From assembly GCA_029260215.1 (NCBI GenBank), contig JAJDDQ010000003.1, positions 1 to 36,672 of the forward strand: 36,672 nt of DNA, read 5' to 3'. This DNA comes from Phycisphaerae bacterium. GTDB lineage: Bacteria > Planctomycetota > Phycisphaerae > UBA1845. The position numbers were made by a program, and so were the translations under genes. Every line of letters begins with the position of its first letter. Positions within the stretch are counted from its first letter, which is position 1. The notes beneath the pieces are model-generated. The model searched no databases and was not told the origin of the DNA. It was given only the letters and a program-made list of their open reading frames with translations. This document shows, piece after piece, positions 15,593 through 24,071 of this stretch.

Positions 15593-16908
15593 GTGTATCG
15601 AATATTCCTGAATTGGGGTTCAAAGAATCGCGGCAGCAGTCCGTCAACGCGGAGCAGGCCGGTGCGGGTAAGGATGATTTCGTTTGTGTGCAATTTCGCG
15701 AAGCCGTCGTCAACCAGACTCGCGAACGCATCACCGAACTCCTCGGTGATTTCGACGTCGAATTTGTCACGAAAATAACCCGTATCCAGCCGGCCCATCT
15801 TCATTTGAAGGATCAGTTCGCGGATAAGGCGCTGGCGATCGGTGATGGGCAGCGCCCGCGCGATCGGCAGTTTTCCACTCTCCAGTGTCTCGATGTAATC
15901 GTCCCAGCGGTCGGCGTTTTGATAATGCACACCCTGAAGATGACCAAAGGACGCAACGCCCGTGCCGACCATGTCCGCCCCATGCCAGATGGCATCCCGG
16001 TACACGAAGGAGCTGTGCTCCGACGGCTTGACCAGCGTAAATGCACTGGAGACGACGTAGCCCGCCTGTTCGAATTCATTGAACGCGTAATCGACCCACG
16101 CGCGTTTCGTGGGCCAACCCGCTACGGGCGTCGCTCCACCGGAACTCTTGGCGTCGCGGGCCACGATGGAATTGTGCGGAACCTCCATCTGGTAGATGGT
16201 CAAACAATCGGGCGAAAGCGCCAACGCCTTCTCAACGGTGTCCTTCCAGCCCTTTTCCGTGTCGCCCACCATGCCGGCGATGAGGTCAATATTGATCTGC
16301 TTGAAGCCCACGTCGCGTGCCCAATCGTAAGCCAGAAATACCTCGGGCGACTTGTGCGCTCGGCCGTTGAGTGCGAGAACGTCGTCGTCGAAATGCTCGA
16401 CGCCAAGACTCAAACGTGTAACACCGATTTTCTTGATCGTTTCCAGCTTGCTCTTCTTCAGCGTGCCGGGTTCGCACTCGAACGTCACTTCGCGCGCGTC
16501 GTCCCATCGCCAATAGCGACCGATGTGATCGACAAGGCGCGAGAGCTGATCGCTGCTGAGAAACGAAGGCGTTCCGCCACCGAAATAAACAAACTCAAAC
16601 GTACGGTCCGCCAAAGCGCGGCGATCGGCGTAGTGTGCGACTTCGGCTGCGAGGGCATCCATGTAGCGGTCAACGTCGCGTGCATTCTTGTCCGTGTAGA
16701 CGCGGAAATAGCAGAAGCTGCACCGCCGCCGGCAGAACGGAATGTGCAGGTAAAGACCGAGCGGAACGCGCCGTTCAGCCGGCACGTCCAGCGTCTCATG
16801 AACGTGCGCAGCCTGATCGGCTGACCACACCGAATACGGCGGGTAGTTTGAGATGAAGTAACTGCCTACTTCGGTTTTGGAGTCGTCAGAGACGACGTCG
16901 AGACCCAT
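15589..16908 (-). CDS. Radical SAM protein, HemN/HemW-like
   Basis: A 439-residue protein. The 4Fe-4S motif CRRRCSFC (C59, C63, C66; CxxxCxxC) comes after LGLYLHIPF, and GGGTPSFL (110-117) is the SAM-binding glycine motif; both are in the form used by oxygen-independent coproporphyrinogen oxidase relatives. The C-terminal region has LILQMKMGRLDTGYF, the HemN C-domain. The N-terminal extension SNYPPYSVW is not part of classical HemN. HemN relatives include haem chaperones (HemW), anaerobilin synthases (ChuW/HutW) and class C radical methylases or cyclopropanases; the exact reaction is open. ATG 16908 follows GAGGTGG at good spacing; longer starts up to 17025 lack this. It is the first gene of the overlapping minus-strand operon that runs to 10851. 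Confidence 0.85.
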   Translation of the reverse strand: MGLDVVSDDSKTEVGSYFISNYPPYSVWSADQAAHVHETLDVPAERRVPLGLYLHIPFCRRRCSFCYFRVYTDKNARDVDRYMDALAAEVAHYADRRALADRTFEFVYFGGGTPSFLSSDQLSRLVDHIGRYWRWDDAREVTFECEPGTLKKSKLETIKKIGVTRLSLGVEHFDDDVLALNGRAHKSPEVFLAYDWARDVGFKQINIDLIAGMVGDTEKGWKDTVEKALALSPDCLTIYQMEVPHNSIVARDAKSSGGATPVAGWPTKRAWVDYAFNEFEQAGYVVSSAFTLVKPSEHSSFVYRDAIWHGADMVGTGVASFGHLQGVHYQNADRWDDYIETLESGKLPIARALPITDRQRLIRELILQMKMGRLDTGYFRDKFDVEITEEFGDAFASLVDDGFAKLHTNEIILTRTGLLRVDGLLPRFFEPQFRNIRYT

Positions 16909-17110
16909 GCGACCACCTCGTTGTGTATCCGGATCCATGACACTTCCGGCAGGGCGTACACGATCGATCTGAACCGCGACAGTCATGGAGCGGCCACGCC
17001 GGTAACGTGTCAAACGCGCCCTCACCAGCGCCAGCAGTTCCTAAACGAAACTCTTGGTCCCGCCGACACTGTCGCGAGCCCTGCGTTACCCAGCTCGATC
17101 GATCCCCCGC

Positions 17111-17144
17111 ATTATAGTGGAACACCGTGCCAACCGTGTGTCAA
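17111..17144 (-). promoter_or_regulatory. Possible promoter upstream of the radical SAM operon
   Basis: On the minus strand a perfect TATAAT lies at 17116-17111 and a perfect TTGACA at 17144-17139, but 22 bases separate them, which is too long for a standard sigma-70 promoter. The first start codon is about 200 bases away. Recorded because both hexamers are exact; either the -10 works with another -35 or the match is chance. Confidence 0.3.
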
Positions 17145-17186
17145 AAGGTGTAAAGCGACAATTCGCACCCTTGGTGGGCGATCAAC

Positions 17187-17879
17187 TCAAGCTGACTGGG
17201 CTTGGCCGAGCACGATCGGCACGATCTGCGAGGGATGGTCCACGAGATGATCGGGGCCAGCGGACAGAATAACGTCCCGATCGCGAAATCCCCAGGTGAC
17301 GCCGACGGACCTCATGCCGGCGTTGTGCGCGGTCAGCACATCCACGTCGGAATCGCCAACGAACCCAATATCCTCTACACGACGCCCGATTGTTGACGCC
17401 AGCTCAATCGCGACAGCCGCGTCAGGCTTGCGTGCATGCGGTTCAAGATGCCCCCTGCACTCCACAAAAGGCCAGCGTGCCAGCAGCGAGGCACAGATGG
17501 GCTTGGTCAGGTAGTCCGGCTTGTTGGACAATACCGCCATCGGAATATCCGCACGATGCAAGGCGTCCAGCATGTCCGCCACACCGGGGTAGAGTCGCGT
17601 TTTGACCAGCATGCACTCGGCATACAAAGGCCGATAACGTTCGACGACGTCTCTGGCGAATGCGTCGTCGTCTGTGTCGAACGCGCCTTTGAGCAAATCG
17701 ACCAGCCCCTGACCTACCAGCGATCGCACTTTGGATAGGCTTATGGGTTTGCGATCGACCTCCGCCAGCACCGCATTCATCGCGTCGGTGATGTCTTCGA
17801 GCGTGTCAGCCAACGTACCGTCGAGGTCGAAGATAACGCCGCAAAGGGGCTGCCGGGTTTCAGTGTCGGACGTCGTCAT
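17187..17879 (-). CDS. gph: HAD-family phosphatase, phosphoglycolate phosphatase type
   Basis: A 230-residue HAD hydrolase. Motif I is FDLDGTLADT (17-26) with the nucleophile and acid Asp pair; a helical C1 cap follows with the typical VGQGLVDLLKGAF; motif II is AVLSNKP; motif III/IV is GFVGDSDVDVLTAHNAGM. This layout is that of 2-phosphoglycolate phosphatases, which remove the phosphoglycolate formed from DNA repair or carbon metabolism. HAD substrates are hard to fix from sequence, so the symbol is a family-level suggestion. It stands 278 bases upstream of the radical SAM gene on the same strand, probably as a separate transcript. Confidence 0.82.
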   Translation of the reverse strand: MTTSDTETRQPLCGVIFDLDGTLADTLEDITDAMNAVLAEVDRKPISLSKVRSLVGQGLVDLLKGAFDTDDDAFARDVVERYRPLYAECMLVKTRLYPGVADMLDALHRADIPMAVLSNKPDYLTKPICASLLARWPFVECRGHLEPHARKPDAAVAIELASTIGRRVEDIGFVGDSDVDVLTAHNAGMRSVGVTWGFRDRDVILSAGPDHLVDHPSQIVPIVLGQAQSA

Positions 17880-18019
17880 TGCGCAAGGCCCCTCAAGTGA
17901 AAACCGGAAGCGTGCATGGAACGATTACAGTCGTGCGTTCGGGCTACGGGATCGAAACGCGATTCTAGCGACCGCGTCTGGTACGTCCACGCCGGTTGCC
18001 CTATGATGCCCGGCTCGAT

Positions 18020-19222
18020 ATGAAGCATCGCAAGCAACGAGTGGGTATCTGGCTGATCGGAGCATGCGGGGGCGTGGGCGGCACCGTCGCTCTAGGTCTC
18101 GCAGCCTTGGCTAAGCGTCTGTCCGGCTCAACCGGGCTGGTCACAGCCCTGCCGGAACTCGAGGGGATCGATTGGGCATCTCCCGGTGATTTCGTGCTCG
18201 GCGGGCACGAAATACGATCGCAAACACTGGTCGAATCGGTGCGTCACCTGCACACGGAGTCGGGTGTTTTCAGCGCGGCAATGATTCATTCATGCACCGC
18301 GACGCTACGCAAGTTTCAACGCAATATTGTGCCGGGCGTTTTACTCGGAAGCCCGCGCGCCATCGAAGCCATCGCCGACAGCGAAGCGGTCACGGTCGTC
18401 AAATGCGGCGCGGAAGCGATCGAAGCCATCGCGGCGGACCTCGTCGCGTTTCGAAAAAAGAACCGTCTCGACCATGTCATCGTGGTTAATGTCGCGTCGA
18501 CGGAACCACCGCTCAAAGCGCACCCGTCGCACCGCTCCTACACGAAACTCTCCAAGGAATTGGTCAAAAAACGCGGCTGCGTACTGCCGTCGAGTTCGCT
18601 CTATGCGTTGGGCGCGTTCGCAGCCGATTGCTCCTGCATCAATTTCACACCGTCGGCTGGTTCGAGAATACCAGCCATCGAGGAATACGCAGCCGAGTGC
18701 GACGTGTTGTTCGGCGGGCGCGACGGCAAGACCGGCGAAACGCTGCTCAAGTCGGTATTGGCGCCTCTGTTCGCCACCCGCCATTTGCACCTGCACAGTT
18801 GGGTCGGCCACAACGTCCTGGGCAATCGAGATGGACAAGTGCTCAGCGACCCCGTGGTCAAAGCCTCCAAGCTCAAGAGCAAAGACGGGCTTGTCGGCCA
18901 AATCGTCGGTTACAAGCCGCAATCGCGCACCAGCATCGAGTACGTGCCGTCGCTCAACGACTGGAAAGTGGCGTGGGATTTTATCCATTTCGAGGGATTC
19001 CTCGGCACGAAAATGAACATGCAGTTCGTGTGGACGGGGAGCGATTCCGTACTCGCAGCACCGCTGGTTATCGACCTCGTAAGGCTGACACACCATGAAT
19101 TCGTAAACGGTCGGCGTGGCCGAATGGATCACCTCGGTTGTTTCTTCAAAGACCCCGAGGGAACGACGGATCACAACTACTTCAATCAATGGCGACGGCT
19201 GACCGAGCATCTGCTGGCCTAG
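18020..19222 (+). CDS. myo-Inositol-1-phosphate-synthase-like protein
   Basis: A 400-residue NAD-dependent protein. RVGIWLIGACGGVGGTVALGL is the Rossmann loop; VNVASTEPP is the conserved central strand; LHLHSWVGHNVLGNRDG corresponds to the active-site SxN.LGN.DG segment of inositol-phosphate synthases, and DFIHFEGFLGTKM to the D..(H/F).EGF.G..M segment. True synthases turn glucose-6-phosphate into inositol-1-phosphate. This sequence is more divergent than the usual actinobacterial or archaeal enzyme, so a related carbocyclic reaction is possible. It is followed after 41 bases by a TIM-barrel isomerase-like gene and then a coupled UbiA gene. ATG 18020 gives the normal N-terminus; a TTG at 17996 is less likely. 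Confidence 0.82.
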   Translation: MKHRKQRVGIWLIGACGGVGGTVALGLAALAKRLSGSTGLVTALPELEGIDWASPGDFVLGGHEIRSQTLVESVRHLHTESGVFSAAMIHSCTATLRKFQRNIVPGVLLGSPRAIEAIADSEAVTVVKCGAEAIEAIAADLVAFRKKNRLDHVIVVNVASTEPPLKAHPSHRSYTKLSKELVKKRGCVLPSSSLYALGAFAADCSCINFTPSAGSRIPAIEEYAAECDVLFGGRDGKTGETLLKSVLAPLFATRHLHLHSWVGHNVLGNRDGQVLSDPVVKASKLKSKDGLVGQIVGYKPQSRTSIEYVPSLNDWKVAWDFIHFEGFLGTKMNMQFVWTGSDSVLAAPLVIDLVRLTHHEFVNGRRGRMDHLGCFFKDPEGTTDHNYFNQWRRLTEHLLA

Positions 19223-19263
19223 ACGGGCTGCGCTGATTTCGAAACACTTCGAGATTTATCACC

Positions 19264-20091
19264 ATGCGACTGGCATACAGCACCAATGCGTACATGAAGT
19301 TTCCCATCGACGAGGCGATCGCGCGCGTCGCAAAGCTCGGGTACACCGGTCTGGAATTGATGGCCGACGTGCCCCACGCCTGGCCCGAGACGACCACGGA
19401 AGCGGAGACTGTCGCGATCCGGGAAACGCTCAGCGAACACAACGTCAAACTCTCAAACATCAACGCCTTCATGATGAACGCGATTCAGGATTTTTGGCAT
19501 CCGTCATGGATCGAGCCAGACGATGCCTATCGTCGCAAACGCATCGAACACACCAAAAAAGCGCTAACGATGGCCCGCATGCTCGGTGCCCCATGCATCA
19601 CGACCGAACCCGGCGGACCGCTTGACTCGGGCATGGATCGGGCGCGGGCGATGGACATCTTCGTCGATGGACTGCGCGAAACACTCGCCCACGCCGAGCA
19701 GGAAGGCGTTCTCCTGCTCGTCGAGCCGGAACCCGACCTGCTCATCGAAACCGCCGAACAGTTCGAAGGGCTGGCTGAGCGAGTCGATTCGCCCGCGTTC
19801 GGGCTGAACTTCGACGTCGGACATTTTTACTGCGTCTCCGACCCGCTGCCGGAGACCGTTCGCCGCCTGCAACACCTGACGCGACACTATCATTTCGAGG
19901 ACATCGCCGCCTCGCGCGTTCACGAACATCTCGTCCCTGGATCGGGCGCGATTGACTTTCCGGAGTTGATCGCCGCCATTCGCGAAACCGGATACGACGA
20001 TTGGCTGACCGTGGAACTCTACCCCTTTCTCGACAATCCCGACGCAGCCGGTGCGTCCGCGAAATCCTTTCTCGAACCCCTGATCGCATGA
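19264..20091 (+). CDS. Xylose-isomerase-like TIM-barrel protein (sugar phosphate isomerase/epimerase family)
   Basis: A 275-residue AP-endonuclease-2-type TIM barrel. It opens MRLAYSTNAYMKFPIDEAIARVAKLGYTGLELM, the family start. Expected metal ligands are seen as Glu in LLVEPEPDLL, Asp and His in LNFDVGHFYC, His in RHYHFEDI and Glu in LTVELYPF. Such proteins act as sugar isomerases, epimerases or inosose dehydratases. An inositol-type substrate would suit the synthase-like gene just upstream; this is inference. EboE proteins of ebo clusters share the fold but are longer as I recall. Its stop overlaps the ATG of the UbiA gene (ATGA), so the two are coupled. Confidence 0.82.
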   Translation: MRLAYSTNAYMKFPIDEAIARVAKLGYTGLELMADVPHAWPETTTEAETVAIRETLSEHNVKLSNINAFMMNAIQDFWHPSWIEPDDAYRRKRIEHTKKALTMARMLGAPCITTEPGGPLDSGMDRARAMDIFVDGLRETLAHAEQEGVLLLVEPEPDLLIETAEQFEGLAERVDSPAFGLNFDVGHFYCVSDPLPETVRRLQHLTRHYHFEDIAASRVHEHLVPGSGAIDFPELIAAIRETGYDDWLTVELYPFLDNPDAAGASAKSFLEPLIA

Positions 20092-20960
20092 ATCGCACAC
20101 GAGCCTGGATGCAACTGGTACGCCTGCCGAACCTGTTCACCGCACCCGCGGATGTGTTGGCCGGCTTCTGGCTGATCGGCGGCGGGGCGGACATTTCTGA
20201 TTTGGCGATCATCAACATCGCGTCGGTTTGTTTCTACGCGGGCGGTGTGGTTCTGAACGATGTGTTCGACGCTGCTCGCGACGCTGCCAACCGTTCCGAA
20301 CGACCGATTCCAAGCGGCTGGATCGGGCGCGGACAGGCTGCGATGGTCGGGGCTGCGCTGTTGGGATCAGCCGTGGTGCTTTGTTCGGTCGTTTCGGATC
20401 GTGCGTTATACGTCGGACTCGCGTTGGCTGCCTGCATTCTGCTCTACGACGGACCCTTGAAACGATCCGTGTTCGCGCCGCCGCTGATGGGCGCGTGCAG
20501 GGCACTGAATCTGTTACTGGGTGCCTGCCTCGCGGGGCAAACCTTCGAGCGCGTCAGTGTTTTCGCCGCATGTGTTTTGGGAATCTACGTCACCTCGCTG
20601 ACCCTGTTCGCACGTGCAGAGGCAGGCCGATCCGAAGCACGCGACTTACGCATGGCCGCTGGCGGAGTCTGCGTCGCAGTCTTCAGCCTCATCGGAATTC
20701 AGGCGTTTCTTCCGCAGGCCAACTCGTGGTACCTGCTCATGGTTGGTGCACTGCTGGGCAAGCTCATCGTCCCCATGCGCCGGGCCATCGAGTCGCGTCA
20801 GCCCGGCGATGTACAAACAGCCGTGGTCACGCTCGTCCTCGGGGTCGTCGTCGTCGATGCAAGTATTGCGTTCGCCGCACACGGGCCGCTGGCGGCGTGT
20901 TCGATTATCGTGCTGCTCCTGCCGTCGGTCGCGTTGTCCCGTGCATTTCGCGTCACGTGA
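20088..20960 (+). CDS. UbiA-family prenyltransferase-like membrane protein, EboC-like
   Basis: A 290-residue integral membrane protein with about eight to nine helices. The first Asp-rich motif is NDVFDAARD (57-65), followed by SERPIPSG (70-77); the NDvFD..D...RPeRPiPSG pattern is one I associate with EboC-type UbiA proteins. The second Asp motif of ordinary UbiA enzymes (DxxxD) is reduced to YDGPLKR (120-126), again as in EboC-like members. Function: transfer of an isoprenoid chain to a polar or cyclic acceptor at the membrane. The acceptor might be the product of the two upstream genes. It is co-transcribed with the TIM-barrel gene by a four-base overlap and ends this operon. Confidence 0.85.
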   Translation: MNRTRAWMQLVRLPNLFTAPADVLAGFWLIGGGADISDLAIINIASVCFYAGGVVLNDVFDAARDAANRSERPIPSGWIGRGQAAMVGAALLGSAVVLCSVVSDRALYVGLALAACILLYDGPLKRSVFAPPLMGACRALNLLLGACLAGQTFERVSVFAACVLGIYVTSLTLFARAEAGRSEARDLRMAAGGVCVAVFSLIGIQAFLPQANSWYLLMVGALLGKLIVPMRRAIESRQPGDVQTAVVTLVLGVVVVDASIAFAAHGPLAACSIIVLLLPSVALSRAFRVT

Positions 20961-21028
20961 ATTGAGAAAAACGCCTCAACTCCTCAAGTGCGTAACGTCG
21001 GACAATAGACCCGTTTCGACGCAGGCAC

Positions 21029-21058
21029 AGCGAGCCGCGAACTTCAGTTCCCGCGGAC
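21029..21058 (-). repeat. REP-like palindrome, copy B
   Basis: On the minus strand, the 30-base unit with one change (GTCCGCGGG instead of GTCCGCGCG). Located between the ends of two convergent genes. Confidence 0.75.
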
Positions 21059-21106
21059 CCTTCAAGGTTCATAAACGCAAACTGCTACGCGTGCGCTGAA
21101 GTCGCG

Positions 21107-22513
21107 CTAATCGATGCGGTGAACACCGTACTCGAGCGCACCCTGCGAGGAACCAGCGTAAAACGCCGTCCGGTGGCCGGTCTGAGATTCGTATTCACGG
21201 ACCGCCTCATCCACCGCAGCACGCGCCGGACCCTTGTCGTCGATAAGCGCAACCACAACGCCGCCCGCCCCCTGAGCCGAAACACGCGCGCCGTAAATAC
21301 CACAGCCTTTCCCGCCCCGCTCGCGCAGCAGGCCGTAGAGATGATCGGTCTCTACACTTCCCAAACCCGAGCGTTGACCATAACTCCAATGCGATGCATA
21401 CATCAGCTTACCGATCTCAGACAGTGCGTCTCGATCGTTGGTCGCACAAAAGCGTTTGTATAACTTCACGAATTGGTCCACGCGTTCGGATTCGTAAACG
21501 TGGTGTTCCGTCCGGGACCGGACCTTGTACACGGTGGACGGATCAACAGTAGTCAGTGGATCGGCCGTCTCGCCGAAGTGGTTGAGAAAGTCAGCCCCCT
21601 TGATCCTGGTTGGAATGCGATGACGAAGATGCTCAACAAAGTCGTCCGTGGTGATGCTGGCCAGTGAACGCCCCCATTTGACGGGCGGCGCGTCCGGCGC
21701 ACTAAGCACTCGCTCGACGATCACGCGACCCATGAACGCAGCCGTGCGTGCGCGCGTGTACTTTTCGAGTCGCTTGGGGCAACGAAAACCGCAATCAATA
21801 CCCACGACTGAAAGCCCGGGCACGATGGGCCATTGGCCTTCCACGCCGCCGTCCTTCGTGCTGATGCGCGTGAAACCGTCGCACCTGCCGTGAAGCATCG
21901 ACAACGCTGTCCCCACACCGGACGGGAACCCGACAAACACGTTCTCAATCTGTGTCGCGAGCGTCGCACACTCGAACGGGTCCATGCGAAACTGCCAGCA
22001 CTCCGCCAACACACGCAGAACCGCGACGGCGACAGCCACAGTCAGACCGATCTCCGGGCATGGCGACAGCTCAATATCGATCGTCAGGTCCAGCCCCGGA
22101 CGCTCGCCGGACACCTTTCCCTGTGCGTGAACGGCGTATACGGCGCCAGCCGCCGCCGCCAACCAATCGGTTTTCGGGAGATCAGCCACGAACATCTCGG
22201 ATGTTTCGATGTCACAATCCGACCGCGAGATGTTCAACGGCTTCGCCTGAGGTGATCCCGAGGAATTGACTCCGTGAACGACAACAAGATCGTCTGCCCG
22301 CGTGCGCGCGGTCACCGCGACACCTTCGCTGACGGGGAACCCGATAAGCGATGACTCGGAATACTCGGCAAAACCGCCAAGGACGTCGAGTCGCGCTGGA
22401 ACGCGCGTCGCCCACCCCGGAAGACTTGCAGGCGTTGCGACGGCATCTTTGGCACGTTGCACAATCAGGCTCAGACCGCCCGGCGGTTGCATAGGCTCGT
22501 TGGGCTTGTTCAT
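21107..22513 (-). CDS. GHMP-family sugar kinase homologue, L-arabinokinase-like, catalytic motifs eroded
   Basis: A 468-residue protein. RLDVLGGFAEYSES (41-54) matches the RLDVMGGIADYSGS start of L-arabinokinase-type GHMP kinases, and the C-terminal AGSSQGALEYG also fits that group. Other motifs are unusual. The phosphate-binding loop, normally G.G.SSSAA, is here PCPEIGLTVAVAV (151-163) with no serines. The galactokinase-type P.G.MDQ, holding the catalytic Asp, is PSGVGTALS (197-205) with no Asp. The third motif GGGSGG is SAQGAGG within 407-423. The length and fold landmarks are otherwise complete. So the protein may be a pseudokinase, a sugar-binding regulator, or use a different mechanism. 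It stands 30 bases after the nuclease-family gene on the same strand. Confidence 0.75.
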   Translation of the reverse strand: MNKPNEPMQPPGGLSLIVQRAKDAVATPASLPGWATRVPARLDVLGGFAEYSESSLIGFPVSEGVAVTARTRADDLVVVHGVNSSGSPQAKPLNISRSDCDIETSEMFVADLPKTDWLAAAAGAVYAVHAQGKVSGERPGLDLTIDIELSPCPEIGLTVAVAVAVLRVLAECWQFRMDPFECATLATQIENVFVGFPSGVGTALSMLHGRCDGFTRISTKDGGVEGQWPIVPGLSVVGIDCGFRCPKRLEKYTRARTAAFMGRVIVERVLSAPDAPPVKWGRSLASITTDDFVEHLRHRIPTRIKGADFLNHFGETADPLTTVDPSTVYKVRSRTEHHVYESERVDQFVKLYKRFCATNDRDALSEIGKLMYASHWSYGQRSGLGSVETDHLYGLLRERGGKGCGIYGARVSAQGAGGVVVALIDDKGPARAAVDEAVREYESQTGHRTAFYAGSSQGALEYGVHRID

Positions 22514-22543
22514 GGAGGCTGCCGACCCGTATCCTTCCGGCGC

Positions 22544-22975
22544 TTACGCGCCCTCGTCGTCGTTTGAGTCCATTTCGTCAGGAGAACAAACCGCACGCAA
22601 CACGCTTTCGTCCACAAAAATGGCCGTGTCGTTGGCCACGCCGAGGGCGATCGCGTCGGAAGGCCTGGAGTCGACCGAGACCACTTCCCCGTTTCGCCGT
22701 ATCACGAGTGTCGCGTAGAACGTGTGTTCTTTCAATTCGTTCACGACGACTTTTTCCAACTCGCCGTCAAGCTTGCGGATGATGTCAGCCATCAGATCGT
22801 GCGTCAGCGGGCGCGGCGGCTCAGCACCCTTGACACGTCGATCAATGGCAAGGGCTTCGTGGATACCGATAAGGATGGGAAAGTGGCGGTCGCCGTCGCG
22901 CTCACGGAGAACGATGATTTGCGAGTCCGCCTGCTCCCGGATGATGATTCGCGCCAAATCCATCCGTACCAGCAT
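22544..22975 (-). CDS. Bifunctional nuclease family protein (DUF151)
   Basis: A 143-residue protein of the BFN/DUF151 family: FPILIGIHEALAIDRRVKG is followed by the PLTHDLMADIIRKLDGELEKVVV block, LVIRRNGEVVSVDSRPSDAIALG (the family's SRPSDAIALA signature), and a short acidic tail. Members were named for DNase and RNase activity seen in plant and Thermotoga homologues; the cellular role in most bacteria is unknown. ATG 22975 has GGAG eight bases upstream; ATG 22981 is also in frame. It likely shares a transcript with the GHMP gene 30 bases downstream. Confidence 0.88.
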   Translation of the reverse strand: MLVRMDLARIIIREQADSQIIVLRERDGDRHFPILIGIHEALAIDRRVKGAEPPRPLTHDLMADIIRKLDGELEKVVVNELKEHTFYATLVIRRNGEVVSVDSRPSDAIALGVANDTAIFVDESVLRAVCSPDEMDSNDDEGA

Positions 22976-23069
22976 CGCCATCGCTCCGTGTTCTGAAAGC
23001 CAGAATTCACACTAAACTTCACGCCTTTTCATGTCAAGCATTACGCTGCCCGACACGCATTCCGAACGG

Positions 23070-23930
23070 CTAGGTGTCGCCGCGCATGCCCTGCCGAAGA
23101 CGCTCCAACTCATCCGGCAACATCGAAATACTGTTCTCAGCGATCGGAAACTCGCCGTCACGCACATCCTTCGCGTAAGCGCCGACAACAGTACACAAAG
23201 ATTCCGAAAAATGCGTGTACACCTTAACACTCTTCGGCGGATGGCCCGCGCTGCAACCGAGAATATCGTGCAACACCACAACCTGACCGTCGCAATGCGG
23301 ACCAGAAACGCATCCGATCACCGGCAAATCCGTCGACTCGGTGATAATCTGGGCAACTTCAGCCGGCACCGCCTCCAGCAACAGCGCCGACGCACCCACA
23401 TCCTCCATAATCTTCGCGTCCTCAATAATCGCCGACGCCGCACGTGCGGTCTTACCCTGCGCCTTGTATCCACCATAATGATGGATGGATTGCGGCCTCA
23501 GCCCCAGATGAGCCACCACGGGGATCGGCACGCGCGTCATCGCAGCCACCGTGTCCGCCAGACGACGATCGACCTCGACCTTCACCGCATCGCAGCCCGC
23601 TTCACTCATGAACCGTCCCGCGTTGCGCACCGCCTCCGAAGACTCCACCTGATAACTTAGGTAAGGCATGTCGCCGACCAGGAAAACACGCGGCGCACCG
23701 CGGCGGACCGCAGCCGTCACCGTTATCAGATCGTCCACCGTCACCGGCAGCGTCGTGTCGTATCCGAGACACACCTCGCCATACGTATCACCCACGAGAA
23801 TAGCGTCCAGGTCCGTCTCGTTCATGATGCGCGCCGTCGTGTAGTCGTAACACGTCAGCATCGCAAAGCGTTGGCCCTCTCGCTTACGCGAGCGCAACGT
23901 GTCCAACGAAATCTTGGCTGGTTTCGGCAT
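23070..23930 (-). CDS. panB: 3-Methyl-2-oxobutanoate hydroxymethyltransferase
   Basis: First step of pantothenate synthesis: transfers a hydroxymethyl group from 5,10-methylenetetrahydrofolate to alpha-ketoisovalerate, giving ketopantoate; cytoplasmic, Mg-dependent. The 286-residue protein shows MLTCYDYTTARI (24-35), VGDTYGEVCLGYDTTLPVT (Mg-binding Asp region), MPYLSYQ, EAGCDAVKVE, VVAHLGLRPQSIH and CDGQVVVLHDILG, all PanB landmarks. The reading frame is intact and of normal length. It is divergent from hsp20. panC is not in the window. Confidence 0.96.
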   Translation of the reverse strand: MPKPAKISLDTLRSRKREGQRFAMLTCYDYTTARIMNETDLDAILVGDTYGEVCLGYDTTLPVTVDDLITVTAAVRRGAPRVFLVGDMPYLSYQVESSEAVRNAGRFMSEAGCDAVKVEVDRRLADTVAAMTRVPIPVVAHLGLRPQSIHHYGGYKAQGKTARAASAIIEDAKIMEDVGASALLLEAVPAEVAQIITESTDLPVIGCVSGPHCDGQVVVLHDILGCSAGHPPKSVKVYTHFSESLCTVVGAYAKDVRDGEFPIAENSISMLPDELERLRQGMRGDT

Positions 23931-23984
23931 GACGGCGAAGCATAAAGCCCCATCCGCCCGGAGACAAGCGACACGCGCATGCGA

Positions 23985-24014
23985 TTGACGCTAAGTCCGT
24001 GCGTGTGCTACACT
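23985..24014 (+). promoter_or_regulatory. Sigma-70-type promoter of hsp20-lon
   Basis: TTGACG at 23985-23990 and TACACT at 24009-24014 with 18 bases between, about 58 bases before the GTG start of hsp20. No CIRCE inverted repeat was found, so HrcA control is not evident. Confidence 0.6.
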
Positions 24015-24071
24015 TGGGGTGAATCGTAAACGACGATTGTGTGCAGGTGACCTAAAGTTGGCGAAGCAGCG

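Noticed and set aside
17111-17144. TTGACA and TATAAT as one strong promoter
   Set aside because: The 22-base spacer is outside the normal range; kept only as a low-confidence entry.
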